Assembly: GCA_030267565.1 (NCBI GenBank)
Contig: BRXU01000034.1
Coordinates: 947,501 to 1,011,500, forward strand
Length of the DNA: 64,000 bases
Direction of reading: 5' to 3'
DNA from: Pleodorina starrii
Lineage: Eukaryota; Chlorophyta; Chlorophyceae; Chlamydomonadales; Volvocaceae
The notes below the pieces were generated by a model. That model worked only from the letters and a program-made list of their open reading frames with translations. It had not been told where the DNA came from and ran no database searches. Of the stretch, positions 1 through 11,700 are shown piece after piece. A program made the translations under genes and the position numbers. Position 1 is the stretch's first letter. Each line of letters begins with the position of its first letter.

Positions 1-173
1 GCTTCGTTGTCTACATCTTGATCAAATGTGGAGTACTATTTCTGTGTCATGCTAGCTTGCAGGCACAAACCGCTTATGTGTCGTCGTCCGTCCCTGAAAA
101 GCCAATCAGCAGGTGGTTGGCACCAGCTGTGCCATTATGGCACCGCCTTGTGTAGCTATGCTATTGCTGAGTG
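1..173. repeat. Direct repeat copy A (second copy at 22346-22518)
   Basis: This stretch matches 22346-22518 in the same orientation at roughly 90% identity by eye, ending at the shared CTATTGCTGAGTG. The second copy lies about 56 bp after the end of the satellite zone. The copy here starts exactly at the window edge, so its left limit is unknown. One frame is open through most of both copies, but no known protein is recognised and I do not call a gene. Confidence 0.85.
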
Positions 174-979
174 GCGGGACGGCCGCCAACTGGTTTAGTT
201 GCACCAGGCACGAACAAGGCTCTTTGTGTGAAGCATCGATACCGTATGCATAAAGACCATGCAGCCGTGGTTTAATGCATGAAGGGCGCCGCACTGGGGC
301 GGTGGGGCGAGATGAAAACGGATCAAACGGGTGGCGGTTGTCCCTCGCGGTTGGCCCTTGAGGGTCAGCGAGTCCCCATCACGCTGCCCGGTTGCCCTGG
401 GGCTCGCTGAGGCAGCTTCCGAACAGCTCAATCTGACGAACATTTGGCGAACACATCAAAATGGCGAGCTGTTGCACGGCATTGCGCAGTGCATGCTGTA
501 CATCAGACAACATACCGTACGCCGTACACGGGCTCAAAACGACATTCCCTTGCCATCTCCCCGCCCCAGGCTGCTGCCGCCGCAGAAGCACCCCTGTGCT
601 CTCACCCATCGAAGCACCGATCCGAAAAGCCACACCATCACTGCTACAATGCCGGCGCTCATTCGCTGCCTCCCAGCCCTCAACAGTCTACCTCTGTGCC
701 GCTCCTGCTCTCCGGTCAACGGCTCGGCCCCATCGTCGGTCAGAGCTGTAGGGGCGACGAATGGACAGTACAGGGCTGAAGCAGAATTGTCCGAGGTGCC
801 GATAAGTAACGTTGGCTTGTCGGAGCGCTAACATCGGGCCATGTTCCCGCCGGGCCCAGGCTGGGCCTTACGTTTTTCACCTTCCGCTGTGCTTCCGTTG
901 CGCCTTATCATAATTATCTTCACGCTTATTTCAACAATTTAATTGATATGCGAAACAAATTGAGGAAAGGCGAGGCGCC
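174..979. other. Intergenic stretch, no gene recognised
   Basis: Several overlapping open frames occur here but none shows a recognisable domain, start context or splice structure. The last 100 bp before 980 are AT-richer than the surroundings, which would fit a promoter or 5' untranslated region for the small ORF that follows. Nothing else is supported. Confidence 0.4.
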
Positions 980-1019
980 GTGCGAGAACTTTCGAATTTG
1001 CCCCCTGACAGCCTCAACA

Positions 1020-1633
1020 TGCCGGTCAGTGGAGCCCCCCTCTCAGAAGGAAGCATTGAGAGCTTTGAAACGACAGCTCAGGCATTTTCGGAGAAGGGTG
1101 ACAAGTTCGTTGTAGAGTACGCCGAAGTGAAAACTGAAAACGTACGGGGCTCGGCAAGTGCATGCATCCACAACCTCGTGTCGGAGCTGAAGTAGCAGAA
1201 GGCCAGGCAGGAGGAGCTGAAGGCCAGGCAGGAGGAGCTGAAGGCCAGGCACGAGGAGCAGAAGGCCAGGCACGAGGCACTTGCGGAGCGTGTGGCTGAC
1301 CTTGAGCAAGGGGCCGCCGAATTCAGCAAGGTCGCACTTCGCTACGTTGTGAACGAAGTGCACAAGAAGCTGCAGGACAAGTTCGGCGCCAGACCAGACA
1401 ACCTTAAGTGGACGGACTACTTGTTTGATATCCATGGTCGTGACCCGGCCTGGTTCAAGGACCAGAGGTTGGGCATGGGTGAACTGGCCCTGCTGGCGAG
1501 GGGCCACGAAACCGCGTTCCAGACCGGCAACGAGGCGGCCCACAATCCACAGCGGGAGGTCGTGAACCGCATTGTGAACAAGACGGGGGACGCGTCATGG
1601 CGGAACCTTTGGGCTTTCATTGAAAGCAGCTGA
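1020..1633 (+). pseudogene. Small coiled-coil protein ORF with in-frame TAG
   Basis: From the ATG at 1020 one frame runs to a TGA at 1631-1633, interrupted once by TAG at 1193-1195. Upstream residues include SFETTAQAFSEKGDKF. Downstream come four near-identical heptads (ELKARQE type, charged, coiled-coil-like) and then a globular-looking tail with WTDYLFDIHGRD, a GNEAAH motif and a Trp-containing end (WRNLWAFIESS). The reading frame is the same on both sides of the TAG, so a single C-to-T change in a CAG codon is the simplest explanation. An alternative is a 57-nt intron at 1142-1198 (donor GTACGG, acceptor TAGCAG), which would remove the stop and keep the frame but would be unusually short for this type of genome. 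No family is firmly recognised; GNEAAH resembles a motif seen in some HEPN-like domains, but this is weak. Confidence 0.5.
1196..1279 (+). repeat. 21-bp tandem repeat, four copies, coding a heptad
   Basis: Four 21-bp units (1196, 1217, 1238, 1259) each carry the core AAGGCCAGGCA followed by a Glu-rich end. Each unit encodes one coiled-coil heptad, so the repeat number changes the coil length without changing the frame. Confidence 0.85.
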
Positions 1634-1840
1634 GGTGGGTCAGCACCATTTGTAGGTACTGCTAGGCAAGGTTCATAGGCACTGTAACCTGATTCATTTT
1701 GGCCTGTACAAGACCCCTGCTCCTGCTATTGGGCAGGGCCCAGCAGGCCCCTAGCTGTTAGGCCTGTTGGGGGGATGTGACCCCCGCTGCCATCCACTTG
1801 CGCGCCCACCCCTCCGCCCTCCCTCCCCCTCCCCGCCCAG

Positions 1841-2036
1841 GTTGCCGGTGTGGACGACCTGACCGGCGAGGCACAAGCGCAAGGACGACAACGCCGACAC
1901 GCTCAAGGCGCGGCTGGGTGCCTTCCACTCGCAGACCACCCCCGTTATCGAGCACTACACGGCCAAGGTGGTGGCGCTCAAGGCAGATCGACCGCAGGAC
2001 GAGGTGCCGGCGTCTATCTCGGCGGCGCTGGCGTAG
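1841..2036 (+). pseudogene. Adenylate kinase C-terminal exon fragment, frameshifted
   Basis: After a good intron acceptor (CCCGCCCAG, ending at 1840) the sequence encodes VDDLTGEA. After a shift of frame at about 1871-1875 it continues as KRKDDNADTLKARLG, a segment with FHSQTTPVIEHY, and ends with ISAALA and a TAG at 2034-2036. This matches the end of long-form adenylate kinase (in the E. coli enzyme: DDVTGE, RKDD, RL.EYH..T.P, final helix). The LID, P-loop and NMP-binding parts are absent upstream, where the unrelated coiled-coil ORF lies. The frame break plus missing body points to a relic exon, although an unrecognised short intron or an assembly error at the shift cannot be excluded. Confidence 0.7.
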
Positions 2037-3576
2037 AGTGGACGCGGGAGAGGAGGAGGAGAGGTAGAAGAAGAGTCAGGACAGGAGGCGAAGGGACAGG
2101 GGGCGCGAGGGCAGGGAGTGAGGGGCGTTTGGCTTGAGGTGGAGGTTTGGTCGACCTAGATCCAGGGGGGTGAGGAAGGAGTAGGATTGCTGGTTCCTGA
2201 GGAGGGGCCGCCAGACAGACAGACGGATGGACAGGGTGAGGCCTTAGGGTTATGGGACATGGAGACAATGAGGGTGAACGGCGGGAAACCGTACAGCTGG
2301 CCGCGTTGGCGAGGTGGGTGCCGGTGAATGGCAAATCTTGTGCTCATCACTACGTGCTTGGCGCAGCAAACTGCTGGGGCCTCGGGGCCTGTTTACGGTA
2401 CCTGAAGAAGCCGGCTGCCTGCTGCATTAACAAAATTGTTTTGCATGTGTGTGTGTGTTTGTTACATGGTTGGGGGTGCGTGCCCCTCTCATGAACAAAA
2501 AACCCATACGAGCCGAGGGCCCAAGGGAACTAAAACGCCTAAAAGCACAACAGTAGAAATACCGCCCATGCAGGAGAAGGGGATACTAGCGGCCAAAGGG
2601 GACCATTGAGTTGCGGTGGGCCCACATGCGCTCAAGCATCTTCGCCAAACGGGGAGGATCCCATCTCATCGCTTCCTCCATACCCTCGTTTTGCATGTGT
2701 GGGGTCTTGGGGCTGCGGGGCGTTTGTTGCTCGGCTTGCTTTGGTGAATGCAGTGCACAACACGACTTTTTTGGGGCGTGAGATACCTCATGCAGTGGGC
2801 CGGCAGTTCTGCCAAACACTGCTCTTTTCAGGAGTGCAGCGGGTGTCGGTCGCCCGGGCTGACTGCTTGCCTCAACAAGGGTGGCTGCACCCTTGAGCCT
2901 TGACCTTCGGTGGAGGATTGTTGCACCCTGCCCTCCGCTTTGGGGCAAGTTCCAGAACCCTCGTTCCAGGACCCCACCATCACACACTGGCGGCCTCACA
3001 CATGGGGCGGATAGCATCCCCGGCCGTCAAGGGCCAACCAGATCGTACCATTTACACGGCCACCGTGCTGAGATAGCTGCGATATGTTGGCCTTGGTTAC
3101 ATGCCATGGCAGCAAGCTAACGAGCGGCGGCGCACTGCAAAACCCTCTGCACATACAGGAAACCGCCCTGCTGTTTAGTGCATGGAGCTCCCTTGACGCA
3201 CTGATGTGCATGCCGTGCCGGGTTTATGTGTGTCATGGCGGGAAAGCAAGGGTAACCATATTTGCATGCGTGCACGGTGCATCAGATGCGATGTGTAGCC
3301 GTCCGCAGCTCCCCCGGACCAAGACGGAATGTGTCCTGCACCTCAGTCCCACTCCGAATAGGTGTGGGCCGAAACAGAAGCTGGCCAGCTGGGTCTACAC
3401 CATGTTTTTTAAATTGGCAATACCTCAGCCTTCAGATGGCTCTGTGTAAACCCCCTCGTCCACAGCCACAACCATCCAGGGATGGCAAAACCCAGGGGTG
3501 ACAAAACGCAAGGGGTGACAATACCCTGGGGGGTGACTTCAACTTTGAGGAGGAAAGCAACGAAGACAATGTAGCA
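2037..3576. other. Intergenic, no gene recognised
   Basis: No domain, convincing start or splice series was found on either strand. The last part before the array contains short irregular GGCCCATAGG-type sequences that grade into the satellite. Confidence 0.4.
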
Positions 3577-3913
3577 GCGGCCCATAGGGCCATAGGCCCG
3601 TAGGCCATATATTCAGGTCAGGTTATATGGTCAGGTCATATGGTCAAGTCATACGGTCGGGTCAAGTCATATGGTCAGGTCAAGTCATATGGTCAGGTCG
3701 GGTCATATGGTCAGTTCAGGTCAAACATAATGTCAGGTAAGGTCAGAGGTCATATGGTCAGGTCAGGTAATGTCAGGTCAGGTAAGGTCAGAGGTCATAT
3801 GGTCAGGTCAGGTAAGGTCATATGGTCAAGTGAGGTCATACAGTCAGGTGAGGTCATATGGTCAGGTCAGGTCAGGTCAGGTCAGGTCATATGGTCAAGT
3901 CGGGTCATAGGAG
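3577..3913. repeat. GGTCA-rich minisatellite, left border block of the satellite
   Basis: After a short run of GGCCCATAGG-type units, this block consists of repeated AGGTCA and GGTCATATGG elements with irregular spacing. Equivalent blocks recur at 18841, 20590 and 22147, so this repeat type delimits the 8-bp arrays on both sides. Confidence 0.9.
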
Positions 3914-4920
3914 CATCGGCCCATCGGCCCATCGGCCCATCGGCCCATCGGCCCATCGGCCCATCGGCCCATCGGCCCATCGGCCCATCGGCCCATCGGC
4001 CCATCGGCCCATCGGCCCATCGGCCCATCGGCCCATCGGCCCATCGGCCCATCGGCCCATCGGCCCATCGGCCCATCGGCCCATCGGCCCATCGGCCCAT
4101 CGGCCCATCGGCCCATCGGCCCATCGGCCCATCGGCCCATCGGCCCATCGGCCCATCGGCCCATCGGCCCATCGGCCCATCGGCCCATCGGCCCATCGGC
4201 CCATCGGCCCATCGGCCCATCGGCCCATCGGCCCATAGGCCCATCGGCCCATCGGCCCATCGGCCCATCGGCCCATCGGCCCATCGGCCCATCGGCCCAT
4301 CGGCCCATCGGCCCATCGGCCCATCGGCCCATCGGCCCATCGGCCCATCGGCCCATCGGCCCATCGGCCCATCGGCCCATCGGCCCATCGGCCCATCGGC
4401 CCATCGGCCCATCGGCCCATCGGCCCATCGGCCCATCGGCCCATCGGCCCATCGGCCCATCGGCCCATCGGCCCATCGGCCCATCGGCCCATCGGCCCAT
4501 CGGCCCATCGGCCCATCGGCCCATCGGCCCATCGGCCCATCGGCCCATCGGCCCATCGGCCCATCGGCCCATCGGCCCATCGGCCCATCGGCCCATCGGC
4601 CCATCGGCCCATCGGCCCATCGGCCCATCGGCCCATCGGCCCATCGGCCCATCGGCCCATCGGCCCATCGGCCCATCGGCCCATCGGCCCATCGGCCCAT
4701 CGGCCCATCGGCCCATCGGCCCATCGGCCCATCGGCCCATCGGCCCATCGGCCCATGGGCCCATCGGCCCATCGGCCCATGGGCCCATCGGCCCATGGGC
4801 CCATCGGCCCATGGGCCCATCGGCCCATGGGCCCATCGGCCCATGGGCCCATCGGCCCATGGGCCCATCGGCCCATGGGCCCATCGGCCCATCGGCCCAT
4901 CGGCCCATCGGCCCATCGGC

Positions 4921-5170
4921 TCATCAGCCCATCCGCCCATCAGACCATAGGCCCGTCGGCCCATCGGCCCATCGGCACATCGGCCCATCAGCCCATCCGC
5001 CCGTAGGCCCATCGGCCCATGGGCCCATCAGCCCGTCGGCCCATCGGCCCATCGGCCCGTCGGCCCATCGGCCCATCGGCCCGTCGGCCCATCGGCCCAT
5101 CGGCCCGTCGGCCCATCGGCCCATCGGCCCGTCGGCCCATCGGCTCATCGGCCCATCGGCCCGTATGCCC
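4921..5170. repeat. Higher-order marker cassette 1 within the 8-bp array
   Basis: A characteristic order of variant units: TCATCAGCC, ATCCGCCC, CAGACCATAGG, GGCACATCGG, CCGTAGG, CATGGGCCCATCAGCC, a run of CCCGTCGG at every third unit, and finally CCGTATGCCC. The same order recurs at 6729 and 8521. Confidence 0.85.
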
Positions 5171-6728
5171 ATCGGCCCATCGGCCCATCGGCCCATCGGC
5201 CCATCGGCCCATCGGCCCATCGGCCCATCGGCCCATCGGCCCATCGGCCCATCGGCCCATCGGCCCATCGGCCCATCGGCCCATCGGCCCATCGGCCCAT
5301 CGGCCCATCGGCCCATCGGCCCATCGGCCCATCGGCCCATCGGCCCATCGGCCCATCGGCCCATCGGCCCATCGGCCCATCGGCCCATCGGCCCATCGGC
5401 CCATCGGCCCATCGGCCCGTAGGCCCATCGGCCCATCGGCCCATGGGTCCATCGGCCCGTCGGCCCATCGGCCCATCGGCCCATCGGCCCATCGGCCCAT
5501 CGGCCCATCGGCCCATCGGCCCATCGGCCCATCGGCCCATCGGCCCATCGGCCCATCGGCCCATCGGCCCATCGGCCCGTCGGCCCATCGGCCCATCGGC
5601 CCATCGGCCCGTCGGCCCATCGGCCCATCGGCCCATCGGCCCATCGGCCCGTCGGCCCATCGGCCCATCGGCCCGTGGGCCCATGGGTCCATCGGCCCGT
5701 CGGCCCATCGGCCCATCGGCCCGTCGGCCCATCGGCCCATCGGCCCATCGGCCCATCGGCCCATCGGCCCATCGGCCCATCGGCCCATCGGCCCATCGGC
5801 CCATCGGCCCATCGGACCATCGGCCCATCGGCCCATCGGCCCATCGGCCCATCGGCCCATCGGCCCATCGGCCCATCGGCCCATCGGCCCATCGGCCCAT
5901 CGGCCCATCGGCCCATCGGCCCATCGGCCCATCGGCCCATCGGCCCATCGGCCCATCGGCCCATCGGCCCATCGGCCCATCGGCCCATCGGCCCATCGGC
6001 CCATCGGCCCATCGGCCCATCGGCCCATCGGCCCATCGGCCCATCGGCCCATCGGCCCATCGGCCCATCGGCCCATCGGCCCATCGGCCCATCGGCCCAT
6101 CGGCCCATCGGCCCATCGGCCCATCGGCCCATCGGCCCATCGGCCCATCGGCCCATCGGCCCATCGGCCCATCGGCCCATCGGCCCATCGGCCCATCGGC
6201 CCATCGGCCCATCGGCCCATCGGCCCATCGGCCCATCGGCCCATCGGCCCATCGGCCCATCGGCCCATCGGCCCATCGGCCCATCGGCCCATCGGCCCAT
6301 CGGCCCATCGGCCCATCGGCCCATCGGCCCATCAGCCCATCGGCCCATCGGCCCATCGGCCCATCGGCCCATCGGCCCATCGGCCCATCGGCCCATCGGC
6401 CCATCGGCCCATCGGCCCATCGGCCCATCGGCCCATCGGCCCATCGGCCCATCGGCCCATCGGCCCATCGGCCCATCGGCCCATCGGCCCATCGGCCCAT
6501 CGGCCCATCGGCCCATCGGCCCATCGGCCCATCGGCCCATCGGCCCATCGGCCCATGGGCCCATCGGCCCATCGGCCCATGGGCCCATCGGCCCATGGGC
6601 CCATGGGCCCATGGGCCCATGGGCCCATCGGCCCATGGGCCCATCGGCCCATCGGCCCATCGGCCCATGGGCCCATCGGCCCATGGGCCCATCGGCCCAT
6701 CGGCCCATCGGCCCATCGGCCCATCGGC

Positions 6729-6978
6729 TCATCAGCCCATCGGCCCATCAGACCATAGGCCCGTCGGCCCATCGGCCCATCGGCACATCGGCCCATCAGC
6801 CCATCCGCCCGTAGGCCCATCGGCCCATGGGCCCATCAGCCCGTCGGCCCATCGGCCCATCGGCCCGTCGGCCCATCGGCCCATCGGCCCGTCGGCCCAT
6901 CGGCCCATCGGCCCGTCGGCCCATCGGCCCATCGGCCCGTCGGCCCATCGGCCCATCGGCCCATCGGCCCGTATGCCC
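6729..6978. repeat. Higher-order marker cassette 2
   Basis: Same variant order as the cassette at 4921, offset by 1808 bp (226 units) and equal in length (250 bp), with small substitutions such as ATCGGCCC in place of ATCCGCCC. Confidence 0.85.
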
Positions 6979-8520
6979 ATCGGCCCATCGGCCCATCGGC
7001 CCATCGGCCCATCGGCCCATCGGCCCATCGGCCCATCGGCCCATCGGCCCATCGGCCCATCGGCCCATCGGCCCATCGGCCCATCGGCCCATCGGCCCAT
7101 CGGCCCATCGGCCCATCGGCCCATCGGCCCATCGGCCCATCGGCCCATCGGCCCATCGGCCCATCGGCCCATCGGCCCATCGGCCCGTCGGCCCATCGGC
7201 CCATCGGCCCATCGGCCCATCGGCCCATCGGCCCATCGGCCCATCGGCCCATCGGCCCATCGGCCCATCGGCCCATCGGCCCATCGGCCCATCGGCCCAT
7301 CGGCCCATCGGCCCATCGGCCCATCGGCCCATCGGCCCATCGGCCCATCGGCCCATCGGCCCATCGGCCCATCGGCCCATCGGCCCATCGGCCCATCGGC
7401 CCATCGGCCCATCGGCCCATCGGCCCATCGGCCCATCGGCCCATCGGCCCATCGGGCCATCGGCCCATCGGCCCATCGGCCCATCGGGCCATCGGCCCAT
7501 CGGCCCATCGGGCCATCGGCCCATCGGCCCATCGGCCCATCGGCCCATCGGCCCATCGGCCCATCGGCCCATCGGCCCATCGGCCCATCGGCCCATCGGC
7601 CCATCGGCCCATCGGCCCATCGGCCCATGGGCCCATCGGCCCATCGGCCCATCGGCCCATCGGCCCATCGGCCCATCGGCCCATGGGCCCATCGGCCCAT
7701 CGGCCCATGGGCCCATCGGCCCATCGGCCCATCGGCCCATCGGCCCATCGGCCCATCGGCCCATCGGCCCATCGGCCCATCGGCCCATCGGCCCATCGGC
7801 CCATCGGCCCATCGGCCCATCGGCCCATCGGCCCATCGGCCCATCGGCCCATCGGCCCATCGGCCCATCGGCCCATCGGCCCATCGGCCCATCGGCCCAT
7901 CGGCCCATCGGCCCATCGGCCCATCGGCCCATCGGCCCATCGGCCCATCGGCCCATCGGCCCATCGGCCCATCGGCCCATCGGCCCATCGGCCCATCGGC
8001 CCATCGGCCCATCGGCCCATCGGCCCATCGGCCCATCGGCCCATCGGCCCGTCGGCCCATCGGCCCATCGGCCCATCGGCCCATCGGCCCATCGGCCCAT
8101 CGGCCCATCGGCCCATCGGCCCATCGGCCCATCGGCCCATCGGCCCATCGGCCCATCGGCCCATCGGCCCATCGGCCCATCGGCCCATCGGCCCATCGGC
8201 CCATCGGCCCATCGGCCCATCGGCCCATCGGCCCATCGGCCCATCGGCCCATCGGCCCATCGGCCCATCGGCCCATCGGCCCATCGGCCCATCGGCCCAT
8301 CGGCCCATCGGCCCATCGGCCCATCGGCCCATCGGCCCATCGGCCCATCGGCCCATGGGCCCATCGGCCCATGGGCCCATCGGCCCATGGGCCCATCGGC
8401 CCATGGGCCCATCGGCCCATGGGCCCATCGGCCCATGGGCCCATCGGCCCATGGGCCCATCGGCCCATGGGCCCATCGGCCCATCGGCCCATCGGCCCAT
8501 CGGCCCATCGGCCCATCGGC

Positions 8521-8746
8521 TCATCAGCCCATCCGCCCATCAGACCATAGGCCCGTCGGCCCATCGGCCCATCGGCACATCGGCCCATCAGCCCATCCGC
8601 CCGTAGGCCCATCGGCCCATGGGCCCATCAGCCCGTCGGCCCATCGGCCCATCGGCCCGTCGGCCCATCGGCCCATCGGCCCGTCGGCCCATCGGCCCAT
8701 CGGCCCGTCGGCCCATCGGCCCATCGGCCCATCGGCCCGTATGCCC
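8521..8746. repeat. Higher-order marker cassette 3
   Basis: Same variant order, offset by 1792 bp (224 units) from cassette 2. It is 24 bp (three units) shorter in the CCCGTCGG run. A partial fourth copy of the second half lies at about 11131-11290, and fragments of the first half at about 11645-11705. Confidence 0.8.
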
Positions 8747-11700
8747 ATCGGCCCATCGGCCCATCGGCCCATCGGCCCATCGGCCCATCGGCCCATCGGC
8801 CCATCGGCCCATCGGCCCATCGGCCCATCGGCCCATCGGCCCATCGGCCCATCGGCCCATCGGCCCATCGGCCCATCGGCCCATCGGCCCATCGGCCCAT
8901 CGGCCCATCGGCCCATCGGCCCATCGGCCCATCGGCCCATCGGCCCATCGGCCCGTCGGCCCATCGGCCCATCGGCCCGTCGGCCCATCGGCCCATCGGC
9001 CCATCGGCCCATCGGCCCATCGGCCCATCGGCCCATCGGCCCATCGGCCCATCGGCCCATCGGCCCATCGGCCCATCGGCCCATCGGCCCATCGGCCCAT
9101 CGGCCCATCGGCCCATCGGCCCATCGGCCCATCGGCCCATCGGCCCATCGGCCCATCGGCCCATCGGCCCATCGGCCCATCGGCCCATCGGCCCATCGGC
9201 CCATCGGCCCATCGGCCCATCGGCCCATCGGCCCATCGGCCCATCGGCCCATCGGCCCATCGGCCCATCGGCCCATCGGCCCATCGGCCCATCGGCCCAT
9301 CGGCCCATCGGCCCATCGGCCCATCGGCCCATCGGCCCATCGGCCCATCGGCCCATCGGCCCATCGGCCCATCGGCCCATCGGCCCATCGGCCCATCGGC
9401 CCATCGGCCCATCGGCCCATCGGCCCATCGGCCCATCGGCCCATCGGCCCATCGGCCCATCGGCCCATCGGCCCATCGGCCCATCGGCCCATCGGCCCAT
9501 CGGCCCATCGGCCCATCGGCCCATCGGCCCATCGGCCCATCGGCCCATCGGCCCATCGGCCCATCGGCCCATCGGCCCATCGGCCCATCGGCCCATCGGC
9601 CCATCGGCCCATCGGCCCATCGGCCCATCGGCCCATCGGCCCATCGGCCCATCGGCCCATCGGCCCATCGGCCCATCGGCCCATCGGCCCATCGGCCCAT
9701 CGGCCCATCGGCCCATCGGCCCATCGGCCCATCGGCCCATCCGCCCATCGGCCCATCCGCCCATCGGCCCATCGGCCCATCGGCCCATCGGCCCATCGGC
9801 CCATCGGCCCATCGGCCCATCGGCCCATCGGCCCATCGGCCCATCGGCCCATCGGCCCATCGGCCCGTCGGCCCGTCGGCCCATCGGCCCATCGGCCCAT
9901 CGGCCCATCGGCCCATCCGCCCATCGGCCCATCGGCCCATCGGCCCATCGGCCCATCGGCCCATCGGCCCATCGGCCCATCGGCCCATCGGCCCATCGGC
10001 CCATCGGCCCATCGGCCCATCGGCCCATCGGCCCATCGGCCCATCGGCCCATCGGCCCATCGGCCCATCGGCCCATCGGCCCATCGGCCCATCGGCCCAT
10101 CGGCCCATCGGCCCATCGGCCCATCGGCCCATCGGCCCATCGGCCCATCGGCCCATCGGCCCATCGGCCCATCGGCCCATCGGCCCATCGGCCCATCGGC
10201 CCATCGGCCCATCGGCCCATCGGCCCATCGGCCCATCGGCCCATCGGCCCATCGGCCCATCGGCCCATCGGCCCATCGGCCCATCGGCCCATCGGCCCAT
10301 CGGCCCATCGGCCCATCGGCCCATCGGCCCATCGGCCCATCGGCCCATCGGCCCATCGGCCCATCGGCCCATCGGCCCATCGGCCCATCGGCCCATCGGC
10401 CCATCGGCCCATCGGCCCATCGGCCCATCGGCCCATCGGCCCATCGGCCCATCGGCCCATCGGCCCATCGGCCCATCGGCCCATCGGCCCATCGGCCCAT
10501 CGGCCCATCGGCCCATCGGCCCATCGGCCCATCGGCCCATCGGCCCATCGGCCCATCGGCCCATCGGCCCATCGGCCCATCGGCCCATCGGCCCATCGGC
10601 CCATCGGCCCATCGGCCCATCGGCCCATCGGCCCATCGGCCCATCGGCCCATCGGCCCATCGGCCCATCGGCCCATCGGCCCATCGGCCCATCGGCCCAT
10701 CGGCCCATCGGCCCATCGGCCCATCGGCCCATCGGCCCATCGGCCCATCGGCCCATCGGCCCATCGGCCCATCGGCCCATCGGCCCATCGGCCCATCGGC
10801 CCATCGGCCCATCGGCCCATCGGCCCATCGGCCCATCGGCCCATCGGCCCATCGGCCCATCGGCCCATCGGCCCATCGGCCCATCAGCCCATCGGCCCAT
10901 CGGCCCATCGGCCCATCGGCCCATCGGCCCATCGGCCCATCGGCCCATCGGCCCATCGGCCCATCGGCCCATCGGCCCATCGGCCCATCGGCCCATCGGC
11001 CCATGGGCCCATCAGCCCGTCGGCCCATCGGCCCATCGGCCCATCGGCCCGTCGGCCCATCGGCCCATCGGCCCGTCGGCCCATCGGCCCATCGGCCCAT
11101 CGGCCCATCGGCCCATCGGCCCGTGGGCCCGTGGGCCCATGGGCCCATCAGCCCGTCGGCCCATCGGCCCATCGGCCCGTCGGCCCATCGGCCCATCGGC
11201 CCGTCGGCCCATCGGCCCATCGGCCCGTCGGCCCATTGGCCCATCGGCCCGTCGGCCCATCGGCCCATCGGCCCATCGGCCCGTATGCCCATCGGCCCAT
11301 CGGCCCATCGGCCCATCGGCCCATCGGCCCATCGGCCCATCGGCCCATCGGCCCATCGGCCCATCGGCCCATCGGCCCATCGGCCCATCGGCCCATCGGC
11401 CCATCGGCCCATCGGCCCATCGGCCCATCGGCCCATCGGCCCATCGGCCCATCGGCCCATCGGCCCATCGGCCCATCGGCCCATCGGCCCATCGGCCCAT
11501 CGGCCCATCGGCCCATCGGCCCATCGGCCCATCGGCCCATCGGCCCATCGGCCCATCGGCCCATCGGCCCATCGGCCCATCGGCCCATCGGCCCATCGGC
11601 CCATCGGCCCATCGGCCCATCGGCCCATCGGCCCATCGGCCCATCGGCCCGTAGGCCCATCGGCCCATCGGCACATCGGCCCATCAGCCCATCGGCCCGT

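Noticed and set aside
331..831. 166-codon open frame near the window start
   Set aside because: No domain and overlapping frames on both strands of similar length; insufficient support for a gene.
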